From: Bacteroidales bacterium
GTDB taxonomy: Bacteria; Bacteroidota; Bacteroidia; Bacteroidales; PUMT01
NCBI GenBank assembly: GCA_007132365.1
Contig: SLOS01000275.1
Coordinates: 1-6,124 of the forward strand
Direction: 5' to 3'
DNA: 6,124 nt
Shown in pieces: positions 1 to 5,741 of the stretch; within the stretch, counting starts at the first letter, position 1, and every line of letters starts with the position of its first letter. Under the pieces are notes generated by a model that was given only the letters and a program-made list of their open reading frames with translations, ran no database searches and was not told the DNA's origin. Both the position numbers and the translations under genes were made by a program.

Positions 1-532
1 AGTAGTGAGCCTGTTCATTTATAAAGGCTTTAAGTTTAAGGCCGGAGTCGTATCCTTCAAACCTACCGACGGGGAAAACACGGTTGCGGGCAGAGAACAT
101 AGCCACCAGGTTGGCGTTGCTACCTCCGCTAAGAAAAATACCATCACCCTCCTCGTAACCGACATAGCTGTTCATCAGCCTTATCATCTCGGTTTCGATG
201 ACCGTTGCAGCCGGGGCCACCTCGTAGGTGTACATAGAGGTATTGGCCAGCGTGGTGATAACCTCGCCTATAAAAGCAGGGAAGTTGAAACCAGAGTACA
301 ACTGGTTAAGGAACTGCTTGTTGCCGGTACGTACCGAGTACTCAAGGTATTTGTCAACCATCTCAAGGAAACCCTTTCCGTCAACGCCCTTATCCTCAAC
401 TTCAGCTCCCAGTACCTCCTTTAGCTCGACGGGCATCCTGAACTTTACCACCGGCTTGTCGTTGTCGTTGTTGCTTTTTATATAACTGTCTATCTTTTCA
501 AAAGTACTTTTAAGAATATGTTCCTGGTCCAT
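1..532 (-). CDS. Group II PLP-dependent decarboxylase, cysteine sulfinate/glutamate decarboxylase-like (5' part only)
   Basis: This is the N-terminal 177 codons of a pyridoxal-phosphate decarboxylase; the rest lies beyond the left edge. Visible family signatures are FLNQLYSG (residues 74-81), ANTSMYTYEVAP (96-107), GDGIFLSGGSNAN (129-141) and the INEQAHY segment (171-177) that leads to the PLP-stacking histidine region. These match the animal CSAD/GAD family closely; the usual PGG of that family is SGG here. The PLP lysine is outside the window, so catalytic integrity cannot be judged. The start is the ATG at 532-530, preceded by an A-rich leader and no clear Shine-Dalgarno sequence. It lies 138 bp downstream of a cysteine dioxygenase on the same strand. 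I therefore infer that it decarboxylates cysteine sulfinate to hypotaurine. Glutamate, aspartate or cysteate remain possible substrates, because this family cannot be assigned from the N-terminal third alone. Confidence 0.88.
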   Translation of the reverse strand, partial: MDQEHILKSTFEKIDSYIKSNNDNDKPVVKFRMPVELKEVLGAEVEDKGVDGKGFLEMVDKYLEYSVRTGNKQFLNQLYSGFNFPAFIGEVITTLANTSMYTYEVAPAATVIETEMIRLMNSYVGYEEGDGIFLSGGSNANLVAMFSARNRVFPVGRFEGYDSGLKLKAFINEQAHY

Positions 533-670
533 CTTTTATCAGTTTTTATTATTTGTTATATTAATCAAATCAAGCCCTGCATTATCTGCCGGGATGCGTT
601 TATCGGTGCCGCCCGAAGAGTCCAACTACTTAATATTGGGTTATCCGGTAATAATCTGTCCTTCATAGTG
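533..670. other. Spacer between cysteine dioxygenase and decarboxylase genes
   Basis: This 138-bp spacer holds the worn end of the 15-bp repeat (down to 638) and an AT-rich leader before the decarboxylase ATG. A 33-codon open frame (666-565, minus strand) begins right after the dioxygenase stop but looks accidental. No terminator-like hairpin is visible, which agrees with read-through from one gene to the next. Confidence 0.45.
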
Positions 671-757
671 TTATACTTTATTTAAATGCCGCGAATTGCT
701 ACTCCCGGTTTTATGCTGGCCGATACTGGTTTGTCCGGTATTGCGTTGCCCGGCATC
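638..757 (-). repeat. Degenerate 15-bp minisatellite across the end of the dioxygenase gene
   Basis: On the minus strand, 15-bp units run from 757 downward. The first four encode the pentapeptides DAGQR, NTGQT, SIGQH and KTGSS (residues 252-271). A further copy at 652-638, beyond the stop codon, matches the NTGQT unit at 12 of 15 bases by eye. It lies exactly 90 bp (six periods) from that unit, so it is in phase. The three units between (697-653) are worn, with about 7 to 9 of 15 matches. The array therefore seems to run through the stop codon at 673-671. Confidence 0.55.
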
Positions 758-1510
758 TTGCTGCCTATTTCCCGTCCTTGTTGATATTTTCAACCGCAGT
801 TTTAGCAGATCAAGATAGTCGTCCAACGCATGTTTGCAGATGGCGCTGAAAGCTTCTTCCCTGATTATTGCTTCGCGCGGACAATTAAGAAAAGCGGGAC
901 CGTTGGTTGTTATCACCTTTCTGCTTTCCGGCAGGTAAACCCTTGATTTTTTGGCAAGGGATCCGTTTCCTGAATCGGAGCCGTATATGTGAAGGGACAT
1001 TATGTTTTTATTGCCGGTATTTCCCATCATATGGATCAGGTCTCCGGTCAGACAGGCTACCTGCCCTTCCCCGAAAGGGGAGTTGCTCCTCAGCCTGAGC
1101 AGGCCGTCCTCAAACCGGTAAACCCTGTGGGTAAAATCTCCCAGCGCAACAACACAGCCCCAGTCCGTGCTGCCATGATCATGAATGGCGGTAAAATCGC
1201 CAGGTGTCCAGCACATTAGAAAGATCTTCAGTCTCCGGCTCTCATGGAGAAGTATGCGGCCGTAGCTCTGATCCGGCGGATGACTGAAAGATGAATGATT
1301 TTCAAACTCATTTGCCGAAATCCCTGCACCGGCAACTGCTTCTTTAATGAAACTGAAGTCAACCGGATCCCTGGCCTCAATTTTACGGGACAGCTTAACG
1401 ACTTTTTCAGGTATTCTTGAACTCATATTGCTTTTTATTGTATTGATTTTCAATGGTCTGTTGTCCATGGAACTGATCTGCAACACTGAATTTTCATCAT
1501 TTTCTGACAT
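671..1510 (-). CDS. Cysteine dioxygenase (Arg-type thiol dioxygenase)
   Basis: A cupin-fold non-haem iron enzyme predicted to oxidise L-cysteine to cysteine sulfinate in the cytoplasm. The three iron-binding histidines are His110 and His112 (in AIHDHGS) and His160 (in DLIHMMGN). Arg85 in YGR, 25 residues before His110, matches the carboxylate-binding Arg60 of mammalian CDO. Ser172, His174 and Tyr176 in SLHIY match the Ser153-His155-Tyr157 triad. At 279 residues it is long compared with the roughly 200 of the family. About 45 extra residues precede the conserved core, and a low-complexity Gly-Gln tail follows it. Starts at Met15 or Met29 would still keep the whole catalytic domain, so the first ATG is not certain. 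The spacing and shared strand suggest co-transcription with the downstream decarboxylase. No signal peptide is present. Confidence 0.9.
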   Translation of the reverse strand: MSENDENSVLQISSMDNRPLKINTIKSNMSSRIPEKVVKLSRKIEARDPVDFSFIKEAVAGAGISANEFENHSSFSHPPDQSYGRILLHESRRLKIFLMCWTPGDFTAIHDHGSTDWGCVVALGDFTHRVYRFEDGLLRLRSNSPFGEGQVACLTGDLIHMMGNTGNKNIMSLHIYGSDSGNGSLAKKSRVYLPESRKVITTNGPAFLNCPREAIIREEAFSAICKHALDDYLDLLKLRLKISTRTGNRQQDAGQRNTGQTSIGQHKTGSSNSRHLNKV

Positions 1511-1643
1511 TTAATCATATCTTTCTGATTTCTCATAGAAAAAATTCATTAACAGGGTGCTATTGGCACACGAAATAGGTCGAAGGCCAAACCCGCCATG
1601 CTTAAGTTCGTAGTTCCTGCCGGAGTTTTTAAAATGGCTCGCT

Positions 1644-2165
1644 TCATGGCTTAATATCTTCCGAAATCAGGATTCCCGACAGGGTATCCCTGCCGTACAT
1701 AATTACCTCTCCCACAACAGGTGCGAGATAGGTGCCGCCGTCAAAACGAACAAAAAAATTTTCGACCGCCACCTGCTTGTCCCCGATATTTGTCCGTGCT
1801 GCGAACCTGCCGTCCGCACCTCTTTCAATCCTGAACACCTTAGTGTCAAAGGAGACGAATCTAAAAAGAGCATGATCAGGCGACGACTCAATGATCTTTA
1901 TCCCATAGGAATACCTTCTCTGTACCCATGTTAGAGGCTCATGAGACCCGGCCCCGGACTTCTTCACCCAGTATATATTTACCGGCGATGTTCTATCAAG
2001 TCTCCCGTCTGCTGCAAGCCTGACATCATAGTAGATTTCATCTGCATCCCTGCTTCTGCCTATTCTGAAAAGATTTTGGTCAGGGTTTCGGGCCACTGCC
2101 GGTAATTCCTGCATAAAAAACAGAAGCAACGCCAGGAGGCTTGATATTTTTTGTGACTGGATCAT
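1644..2165 (-). CDS. Secreted DUF4833-family protein
   Basis: A 173-residue protein with an N-terminal signal peptide: a hydrophobic run at residues 8-18, then a likely cleavage site after AVA (residues 23-25). The mature part contains NLFRIGRSRDADEIYYDV (31-48), SPVNIYWV (60-67), EPLTWVQRRYSYGIKI (76-91) and a closing YGRDTLSGILISEDI. From memory these fit DUF4833, a family of exported proteins of unknown function found mainly in Bacteroidota. It probably folds as a small beta-rich domain in the periplasm, since there is no lipobox cysteine after the signal peptide. The start ATG at 2165 directly precedes the signal peptide. It lies downstream of the YceI-like gene across a strong hairpin, and 133 bp upstream of the dioxygenase gene, so it may be its own transcription unit. 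No enzymatic role can be read from the sequence. Confidence 0.8.
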   Translation of the reverse strand: MIQSQKISSLLALLLFFMQELPAVARNPDQNLFRIGRSRDADEIYYDVRLAADGRLDRTSPVNIYWVKKSGAGSHEPLTWVQRRYSYGIKIIESSPDHALFRFVSFDTKVFRIERGADGRFAARTNIGDKQVAVENFFVRFDGGTYLAPVVGEVIMYGRDTLSGILISEDIKP

Positions 2166-2179
2166 TTCATTGGCAAGAA

Positions 2180-2207
2180 GCTCCTGCCGGCTCAGGCCGG
2201 CAGGAGC
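2180..2207. terminator. Perfect 12-bp stem, 4-nt loop hairpin between yceI-like and DUF4833 genes
   Basis: GCTCCTGCCGGC (2180-2191) and GCCGGCAGGAGC (2196-2207) are perfect inverted repeats around the loop TCAG. The hairpin begins 12 bases past the stop of the YceI-like gene, where a terminator would sit for leftward transcription. On the minus strand the stem is followed only by TTCTT, not a real U-tract. It is thus a weak intrinsic terminator, a transcript-stabilising hairpin, or a REP-like element. A second AGGAGCT (2208-2214) could pair in competition with AGCTCCT (2179-2185). Confidence 0.65.
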
Positions 2208-2218
2208 AGGAGCTGCAA

Positions 2219-2848
2219 TTACTGTTGGTTGTATATCGCATTTACCGTTACTTCGACAGTTCCGGCAATGTTGGAGGCAGGCCTTCCGCTTGAAAATTCG
2301 ATCCCGTAATCGGCAAGCGTCACGTCAAACACGCTTTTTGCGGTTACCTGATTGCCGTTGACGGTAACAGTGCCCTTCTCATTGATCTTGTTTGTAACCC
2401 CCCTGATGGTAAGTTCTCCTTCAATACTGGCATCATAGGTGCCATTGGATGAGAAATCTATCTCATCGAGGTTGGTAATTTTTCCAACCAGGCGGGCAGT
2501 AGGGTATTCACTTGTGTGAAGAAACCTCTCCTGATTAAAGTGCCTCTGCATTAATCTTTTATCAAACTCAAAACCCTGCATCGGTACTGAAAATGCAACA
2601 CTTCCGTTCGAGGTATTAAGTGTACTTGTTGACGAGTAGTTGTTGGCTTCAATATCCTCTGCCGGTGTAGTTGAAAAGAATTTGATTTGGATGTTCTCAC
2701 TTACCAGCCTGCCGCTGTCCTGCGCCGTAACTTGCAGGCTGACAAACATAAATGTTAAGGCAAGAAAAAGATTTGTTGTCTTCATTGTTTTCATAGTTTT
2801 TATAGTTTTGATTGTCTTCATCGTTTTGTTTGTCTTAATCGTTTTCAT
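2219..2848 (-). CDS. YceI-like secreted lipocalin-fold protein
   Basis: A YceI-family protein, an eight-stranded lipocalin-like fold that binds isoprenoid or other amphiphilic ligands in characterised members. The diagnostic stretches are FEFDKRLMQRHFNQERFL (93-110), SEYPTARLVGKI (113-124), GELTIRGVTNKI (144-155) and a closing DYGIEFSSGRP region. A signal peptide runs from the Met22-Met25 area (KTTNLFLALTFMFVSLQVTAQ), with likely cleavage after TAQ (residue 43), so the mature protein is periplasmic. The annotated start at 2848 includes a 24-residue repeat of Lys-Thr-Xaa. Starts at Met10, Met19 or Met22 are in the same frame, and Met19 or Met22 would give a normal-length signal peptide. It lies 72 bp downstream of the OB-fold gene with no hairpin between, so the two are probably co-transcribed. 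The ligand is unknown. Confidence 0.85.
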   Translation of the reverse strand: MKTIKTNKTMKTIKTIKTMKTMKTTNLFLALTFMFVSLQVTAQDSGRLVSENIQIKFFSTTPAEDIEANNYSSTSTLNTSNGSVAFSVPMQGFEFDKRLMQRHFNQERFLHTSEYPTARLVGKITNLDEIDFSSNGTYDASIEGELTIRGVTNKINEKGTVTVNGNQVTAKSVFDVTLADYGIEFSSGRPASNIAGTVEVTVNAIYNQQ

Positions 2849-2853
2849 TGTCT
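2777..2853 (-). repeat. 9-bp tandem repeat covering the start codon of the yceI-like gene
   Basis: Eight consecutive 9-bp units of the type ATGAARACR/ATNAARACN occupy codons 1-24, encoding MKT IKT NKT MKT IKT IKT MKT MKT. A partial unit (AGACA) lies just upstream of the first ATG. Four units start with ATG in frame (first bases at 2848, 2821, 2794 and 2785). The unit length is a multiple of three, so gain or loss of copies would lengthen or shorten the N-terminus without shifting the frame. Confidence 0.85.
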
Positions 2854-2920
2854 GAAAGTTTTTAATTTTTCTGAATTGATTTGCTCTATATATAATCGGT
2901 TTATGTTAAGATTTGTCGTT

Positions 2921-3394
2921 TCAATCGACCAGATCGCTTTTTTCAACCGTTACATTTATGTACATTTCCAGATCTTCATCATAATAGGCTCCGGACCGGA
3001 TCACTCCCTTTATAGATACGATGTCGCCAGTCTCAATTCCAATTACCCGTTCATTCGTTTCATGCATAAAAGTGCAGCTTACACCGGCTTTGTCATTGTC
3101 ACCCTTAAGCAACACAACCTTTTCGCCGTTAAAATTCTCTGATATCCTCGCCACTGTGCCGGTGACCTCAAGTATCTTTGATTCGCCGTCGGCTGCCAGG
3201 TACTTGCGGTTGGCGCTGCCAATATCGTCCAGGAATTCTGCAACCAGCCCGGAAGCATTTAAGTTATAGTCGGCCGGCAAATTCCGGATATCCCTCTGGG
3301 GCATGAAGAACATGTACAATCCAATGCCTGCTCCAACGAGGACTCCTGCAACAATAAGTATTGCCAGAATGCGAAGTGTCTTTTTTCGTTTCAT
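2921..3394 (-). CDS. Membrane-anchored OB-fold (tRNA_anti-like) protein
   Basis: A 157-residue protein starting MKRKKT, with one strong membrane segment (about residues 8-31), so most of it faces the periplasm. The soluble part begins with a helix-like stretch (DYNLNASGLVAEFLDD, 42-57; ANRKYL, 61-66), then a beta-rich region with LEVTGTVARI (75-84), VVLLKG, VSCTF (105-109) and GDIVSIKGVIRSG (123-135). This order fits the tRNA_anti-like OB-fold family (PF12869), common in Bacteroidota envelope proteins. Despite the family name, nothing here points to tRNA binding. The leader is A-rich (AACTAAAAAAACAAACGCAA) and lacks a clear Shine-Dalgarno sequence. It is the first intact gene of a probable unit with the YceI-like gene, 72 bp downstream. 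Function is unknown. A lipoprotein is unlikely because no lipobox cysteine follows the membrane segment. Confidence 0.78.
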   Translation of the reverse strand: MKRKKTLRILAILIVAGVLVGAGIGLYMFFMPQRDIRNLPADYNLNASGLVAEFLDDIGSANRKYLAADGESKILEVTGTVARISENFNGEKVVLLKGDNDKAGVSCTFMHETNERVIGIETGDIVSIKGVIRSGAYYDEDLEMYINVTVEKSDLVD

Positions 3395-3560
3395 TTGCGT
3401 TTGTTTTTTTAGTTAACGCCAGGAACCTTGTTCATGGCTCGCTTACTTTTTCAAAGTCAACGGAATTGTCGCAGAAAAAACTGAACCTTACAAAAAATTT
3501 TCAATGGTTTTAAAAGAGCAGGCTTGACCCTGCAAAAAGGCCCCACAAACATGGTCAGAT
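3395..3560. other. Spacer between OB-fold gene and barrel pseudogene
   Basis: No intact gene is visible here. On the minus strand a third reading frame stays open from about 3564 to a TGA at 3459-3457 (IDLTMFVGPF and onward). It could be a further, frame-shifted piece of the barrel remnant, but the match is too weak to include in it. The promoter of the OB-fold gene must lie here or upstream, but I see no convincing TTG / TAnnTTTG pair. Confidence 0.4.
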
Positions 3561-4066
3561 CTATCTTAATAAATTGAATTCAGCAAACTTTACCTTGGTC
3601 TCAATATTGCCTGTCAGAAAACCCCTGGCAACGATCCTGTTGAGCAAGGCCCCACGCAGGCTGAATGCCCCGCCTACGCCATCCTGGCTTAAGCGGCTGT
3701 CGTAATAAGTTGAAAGTGTGTAAAAAGGCAGTTTTCCTCGATCAATGTAACCGAATTGTCAATAATAGTCCTGCTCTCAAGTAACCCCTGTATTTGAAGG
3801 GAACCGGTTGTCGTATTAGTGAAACGGAGAAACAGGTGCTGGTTGTAAATATTTTTACCATATGACAAATTCCTGTAGTCAAAAATATTGATGACTGCAC
3901 CATACCTTAAACCCAGATCAGAATCATAAGCCAGTGCGGGTATGATACCAAACCTGAATCGAAGTGGATTCTCTTTGCTACTGGTATAATAATTCGTATC
4001 GGCACCGGTTAAGGATAACGAAATGAGTACGATAAAACCAAAAATCAGAAGTTCTGATTTAATTTT
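3561..4066 (-). pseudogene. Decayed BamA/TamA-like outer-membrane barrel protein
   Basis: Two reading frames on the minus strand give parts of one protein. The first (4066 down to a TAA at 3691-3689) reads KIKSELLIFGFIVLISLSL, a signal peptide, then RFRFGIIPALAYDSDLGLRYG, INIFDYRN and LFLRFTNTTTGSLQ. These match the opening barrel strands of surface-antigen (D15/BamA-like) proteins of Bacteroidota. The second frame (open from 3758 to the TAG at 3563-3561) reads FGYIDRGKLPFYTLS, YYDSRLSQDGVGGAFSLRGA, LLNRIVARGFLTGNIE, a later part of the same barrel type. Between them a large internal segment is missing and the frame is shifted. There is no ATG before the signal peptide: its position is TGA (4069-4067). 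The C-terminal strands are also missing. About 165 residues remain of an expected 350 or more. Family assignment is from memory of conserved motifs. Confidence 0.68.
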
Positions 4067-4201
4067 TCAAGTGCAGGCATGTATAGTTTGTGTTATTACA
4101 CCAAATCTGACGTTTATCACTTTGCAACCTGACACAACAGATAATGGTGAAAGAATCCATTATGATGATCATATCAGGAACCATGATCGATTTTGGAGCT
4201 C

Positions 4202-4236
4202 CCATGATAATAATCACCATTAAATAACTATCATGG
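4202..4236. other. Inverted repeat downstream of the aldehyde dehydrogenase
   Basis: CCATGATA (4202-4209) and TATCATGG (4229-4236) form an 8-bp inverted repeat around a 19-nt AT-rich loop. An overlapping pair, CACCAT (4215-4220) and ATGGTG (4233-4238), offers an alternative fold. It begins 10 bases past the dehydrogenase stop for leftward transcription, so a termination or 3'-end role is possible, but the stem is AT-rich and no U-tract follows. The rest of the roughly 180-bp spacer (4067-4246) shows nothing recognisable. Confidence 0.3.
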
Positions 4237-4246
4237 TGGTAAGTAA

Positions 4247-5623
4247 CTACTTAACAAATACTGTCTTGATATTGGTAAACTCCTTGATGCCGAAATAGGA
4301 TAACTCCCTGCCATATCCGCTGTGGCCGATTCCGCCGAAAGGCAGACGGGGATCGGAACGGACAAAGTCATTTACAAAACAGCAGCCTGCCTGAAGCTGT
4401 TTCCCGGCAATTTCGGTTCCCGTTTCAATATCGCCGGTGAAAACTGCGGCACCGAGCCCGAATTGTGTATCATTTGCAATCCTGATTGCATCTTCCTGAT
4501 CTTCAGCGGCAATTATTGCTGCAACAGGGCCGAATACCTCCTCTTCATAGGCGGGCATACCCGGCTTAACGCCGGAAAGTACTGTTGGCGGATACCAGGC
4601 ACCTTCCTGCTCCGGGAGCTTCCCGCCCAGCAGGCACTTAGCTCCTTTTTCAATGCTTTTGGTAACCTGATCATGCAGCTCGTCCCTCAACGATTCTGAT
4701 GCCTGGGGACCAAGGTCATTATGTTCATCCATCGGATCACCCATTTTTTTGTTCTGCATTTCGTCAACGAATCTCTTCTCAAATTCTGCCAGCCTCGATC
4801 TGACCACTATAAAACGCTTTGCGGCAATACAACTTTGTCCGCCGTTTATCAGGCGGGCATTGACACACAACGGAACGGCGGAATCCAGATCGGCATCTTC
4901 CAGTATTACATAGGGATCGCTGCCACCCAGCTCAAGCACTGTTTTCTTAAGCTCTGCACCTGCTTTGGCCGCCACTGCCCGACCGGCCCTGACACTGCCC
5001 GTAAGGGTAACAGCTTTGATAACAGGGTCTTCAATAACTTTTCCAACATACCGGCTGCCAATCTTAATTGTCCTGAACAGATTTCCCGGGAATCCTGCTT
5101 CAGTGAATAAAGCCTCTATAGCAATGGCTGTCCCGGTAACACTTGAGGCATGCTTAAGCAAAGCTCCATTCCCCGCCATGAGGGCCGGGGCGGCAAACCT
5201 GAAAACCTGCCAGAAAGGAAAGTTCCATGGCATCACTGCAAGCACAACACCCAGTGGATTGAATGCTACAAAACTCTCCCTGCCTCCTGCTTCAACATAT
5301 TCATTGGCAAGGTATTTTTCGGCATTCCGTGCATAATATTCACAAACTTCCGCACATTTCTCAACCTCTGCCTTTGACTGAAGAATGGGTTTGCCCATTT
5401 CCGTGGTGATCAGCCGGGCATACTTTTCGATGTTCTGTTTCAGTTTTGATGCAGCTAGCATCATGAGTGCGGAACGTTCTCCGAAACCGGTTTTATTCCA
5501 TTCCTTAGCCGCTCTTTCAGCTCCGAAAATGATGGATGCCAGTTCATAGTGGTTGTGTTGCTCATATTCCTGAACAAGTTTACCGCTGGCCGGATTTATT
5601 GAGGCTAGTTTCTTTTTACTCAT
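4247..5623 (-). CDS. NAD(P)-dependent succinate-semialdehyde dehydrogenase, Sad/YneI type
   Basis: A complete 458-residue aldehyde dehydrogenase, the normal length for the short Sad/YneI branch. It is predicted to oxidise succinate semialdehyde, or a similar small semialdehyde, to the acid in the cytoplasm. Motifs in order: PWNFPFWQ with the oxyanion Asn134; LLKHAS with the cofactor-binding Lys157; the Rossmann-turn TGSVRAG (208-214); LELGGSDPYV with general-base Glu231; GGQSCIAAKR with nucleophile Cys265; EEVFGPVAAI (361-370); and the closing PFGGIGHSGYGRELSYFG. The KHAS, TGSVRAG, LGGSDP and SGxGRELSxFG wording resembles E. coli Sad, which supports this branch over GabD or betaine aldehyde dehydrogenases. 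All key residues are present. The start at 5623 gives MSKKKLASINPASGK, a typical N-terminus. It is divergent from ldhA. The exact substrate and the NAD versus NADP preference are not settled by the sequence. Confidence 0.9.
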   Translation of the reverse strand: MSKKKLASINPASGKLVQEYEQHNHYELASIIFGAERAAKEWNKTGFGERSALMMLAASKLKQNIEKYARLITTEMGKPILQSKAEVEKCAEVCEYYARNAEKYLANEYVEAGGRESFVAFNPLGVVLAVMPWNFPFWQVFRFAAPALMAGNGALLKHASSVTGTAIAIEALFTEAGFPGNLFRTIKIGSRYVGKVIEDPVIKAVTLTGSVRAGRAVAAKAGAELKKTVLELGGSDPYVILEDADLDSAVPLCVNARLINGGQSCIAAKRFIVVRSRLAEFEKRFVDEMQNKKMGDPMDEHNDLGPQASESLRDELHDQVTKSIEKGAKCLLGGKLPEQEGAWYPPTVLSGVKPGMPAYEEEVFGPVAAIIAAEDQEDAIRIANDTQFGLGAAVFTGDIETGTEIAGKQLQAGCCFVNDFVRSDPRLPFGGIGHSGYGRELSYFGIKEFTNIKTVFVK

Positions 5624-5741
5624 AGTTAAATTTTATTATCATATAATATGTGATCTACTGATCTGCCTTTGTAAAATTAGAAAACCTGCCCGTTTTTTGT
5701 TAATTTTATAGACTAATTTCAATACTTTAAAACCAAATACC
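5624..5741. promoter_or_regulatory. Divergent intergenic region between sad-like gene and ldhA
   Basis: This 118-bp AT-rich spacer must carry promoters for both divergent genes. An imperfect 17-bp palindrome, ATCATATAATATGTGAT (5638-5654, one mismatched pair), lies 14 bp upstream of the dehydrogenase ATG. For ldhA, TAATTTTA (5701-5708) resembles the Bacteroidota -7 element TAnnTTTG, but the nearest good TTG (5669-5671) is too far upstream. I therefore do not assign exact promoter elements. Confidence 0.4.

Noticed and set aside
5..424. 139-codon open frame on the plus strand.
   Set aside because: It lies wholly opposite the decarboxylase gene, whose protein shows clear family motifs; this frame has none.
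541..570. TTGATTTG-like match (minus strand, about 567-575) to the Bacteroidota -7 element upstream of the decarboxylase.
   Set aside because: It departs from TAnnTTTG at a key base and has no TTG at the right upstream distance.
565..666. 33-codon minus-strand frame starting just after the CDO stop, as a possible small gene between CDO and decarboxylase.
   Set aside because: It begins inside the worn 15-bp repeat, lacks a ribosome-binding context and has no conserved or membrane-type features.
1634..3444. ATGGCTCGCTT occurs at 1634-1644 and 3434-3444, both in or beside intergenic sequence.
   Set aside because: A few 11-bp matches are expected by chance in a 6-kb window, and the flanks do not match.
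4023..4223. 66-codon plus-strand frame ending in a His/Asn-rich tail.
   Set aside because: It partly overlaps the barrel pseudogene on the other strand, has no recognisable domain, and its tail comes from the AT-rich inverted-repeat spacer.
4721..5336. Two long plus-strand frames (4721-5110 and 4965-5336).
   Set aside because: They are antisense to the conserved core of the aldehyde dehydrogenase and encode no recognisable motifs.
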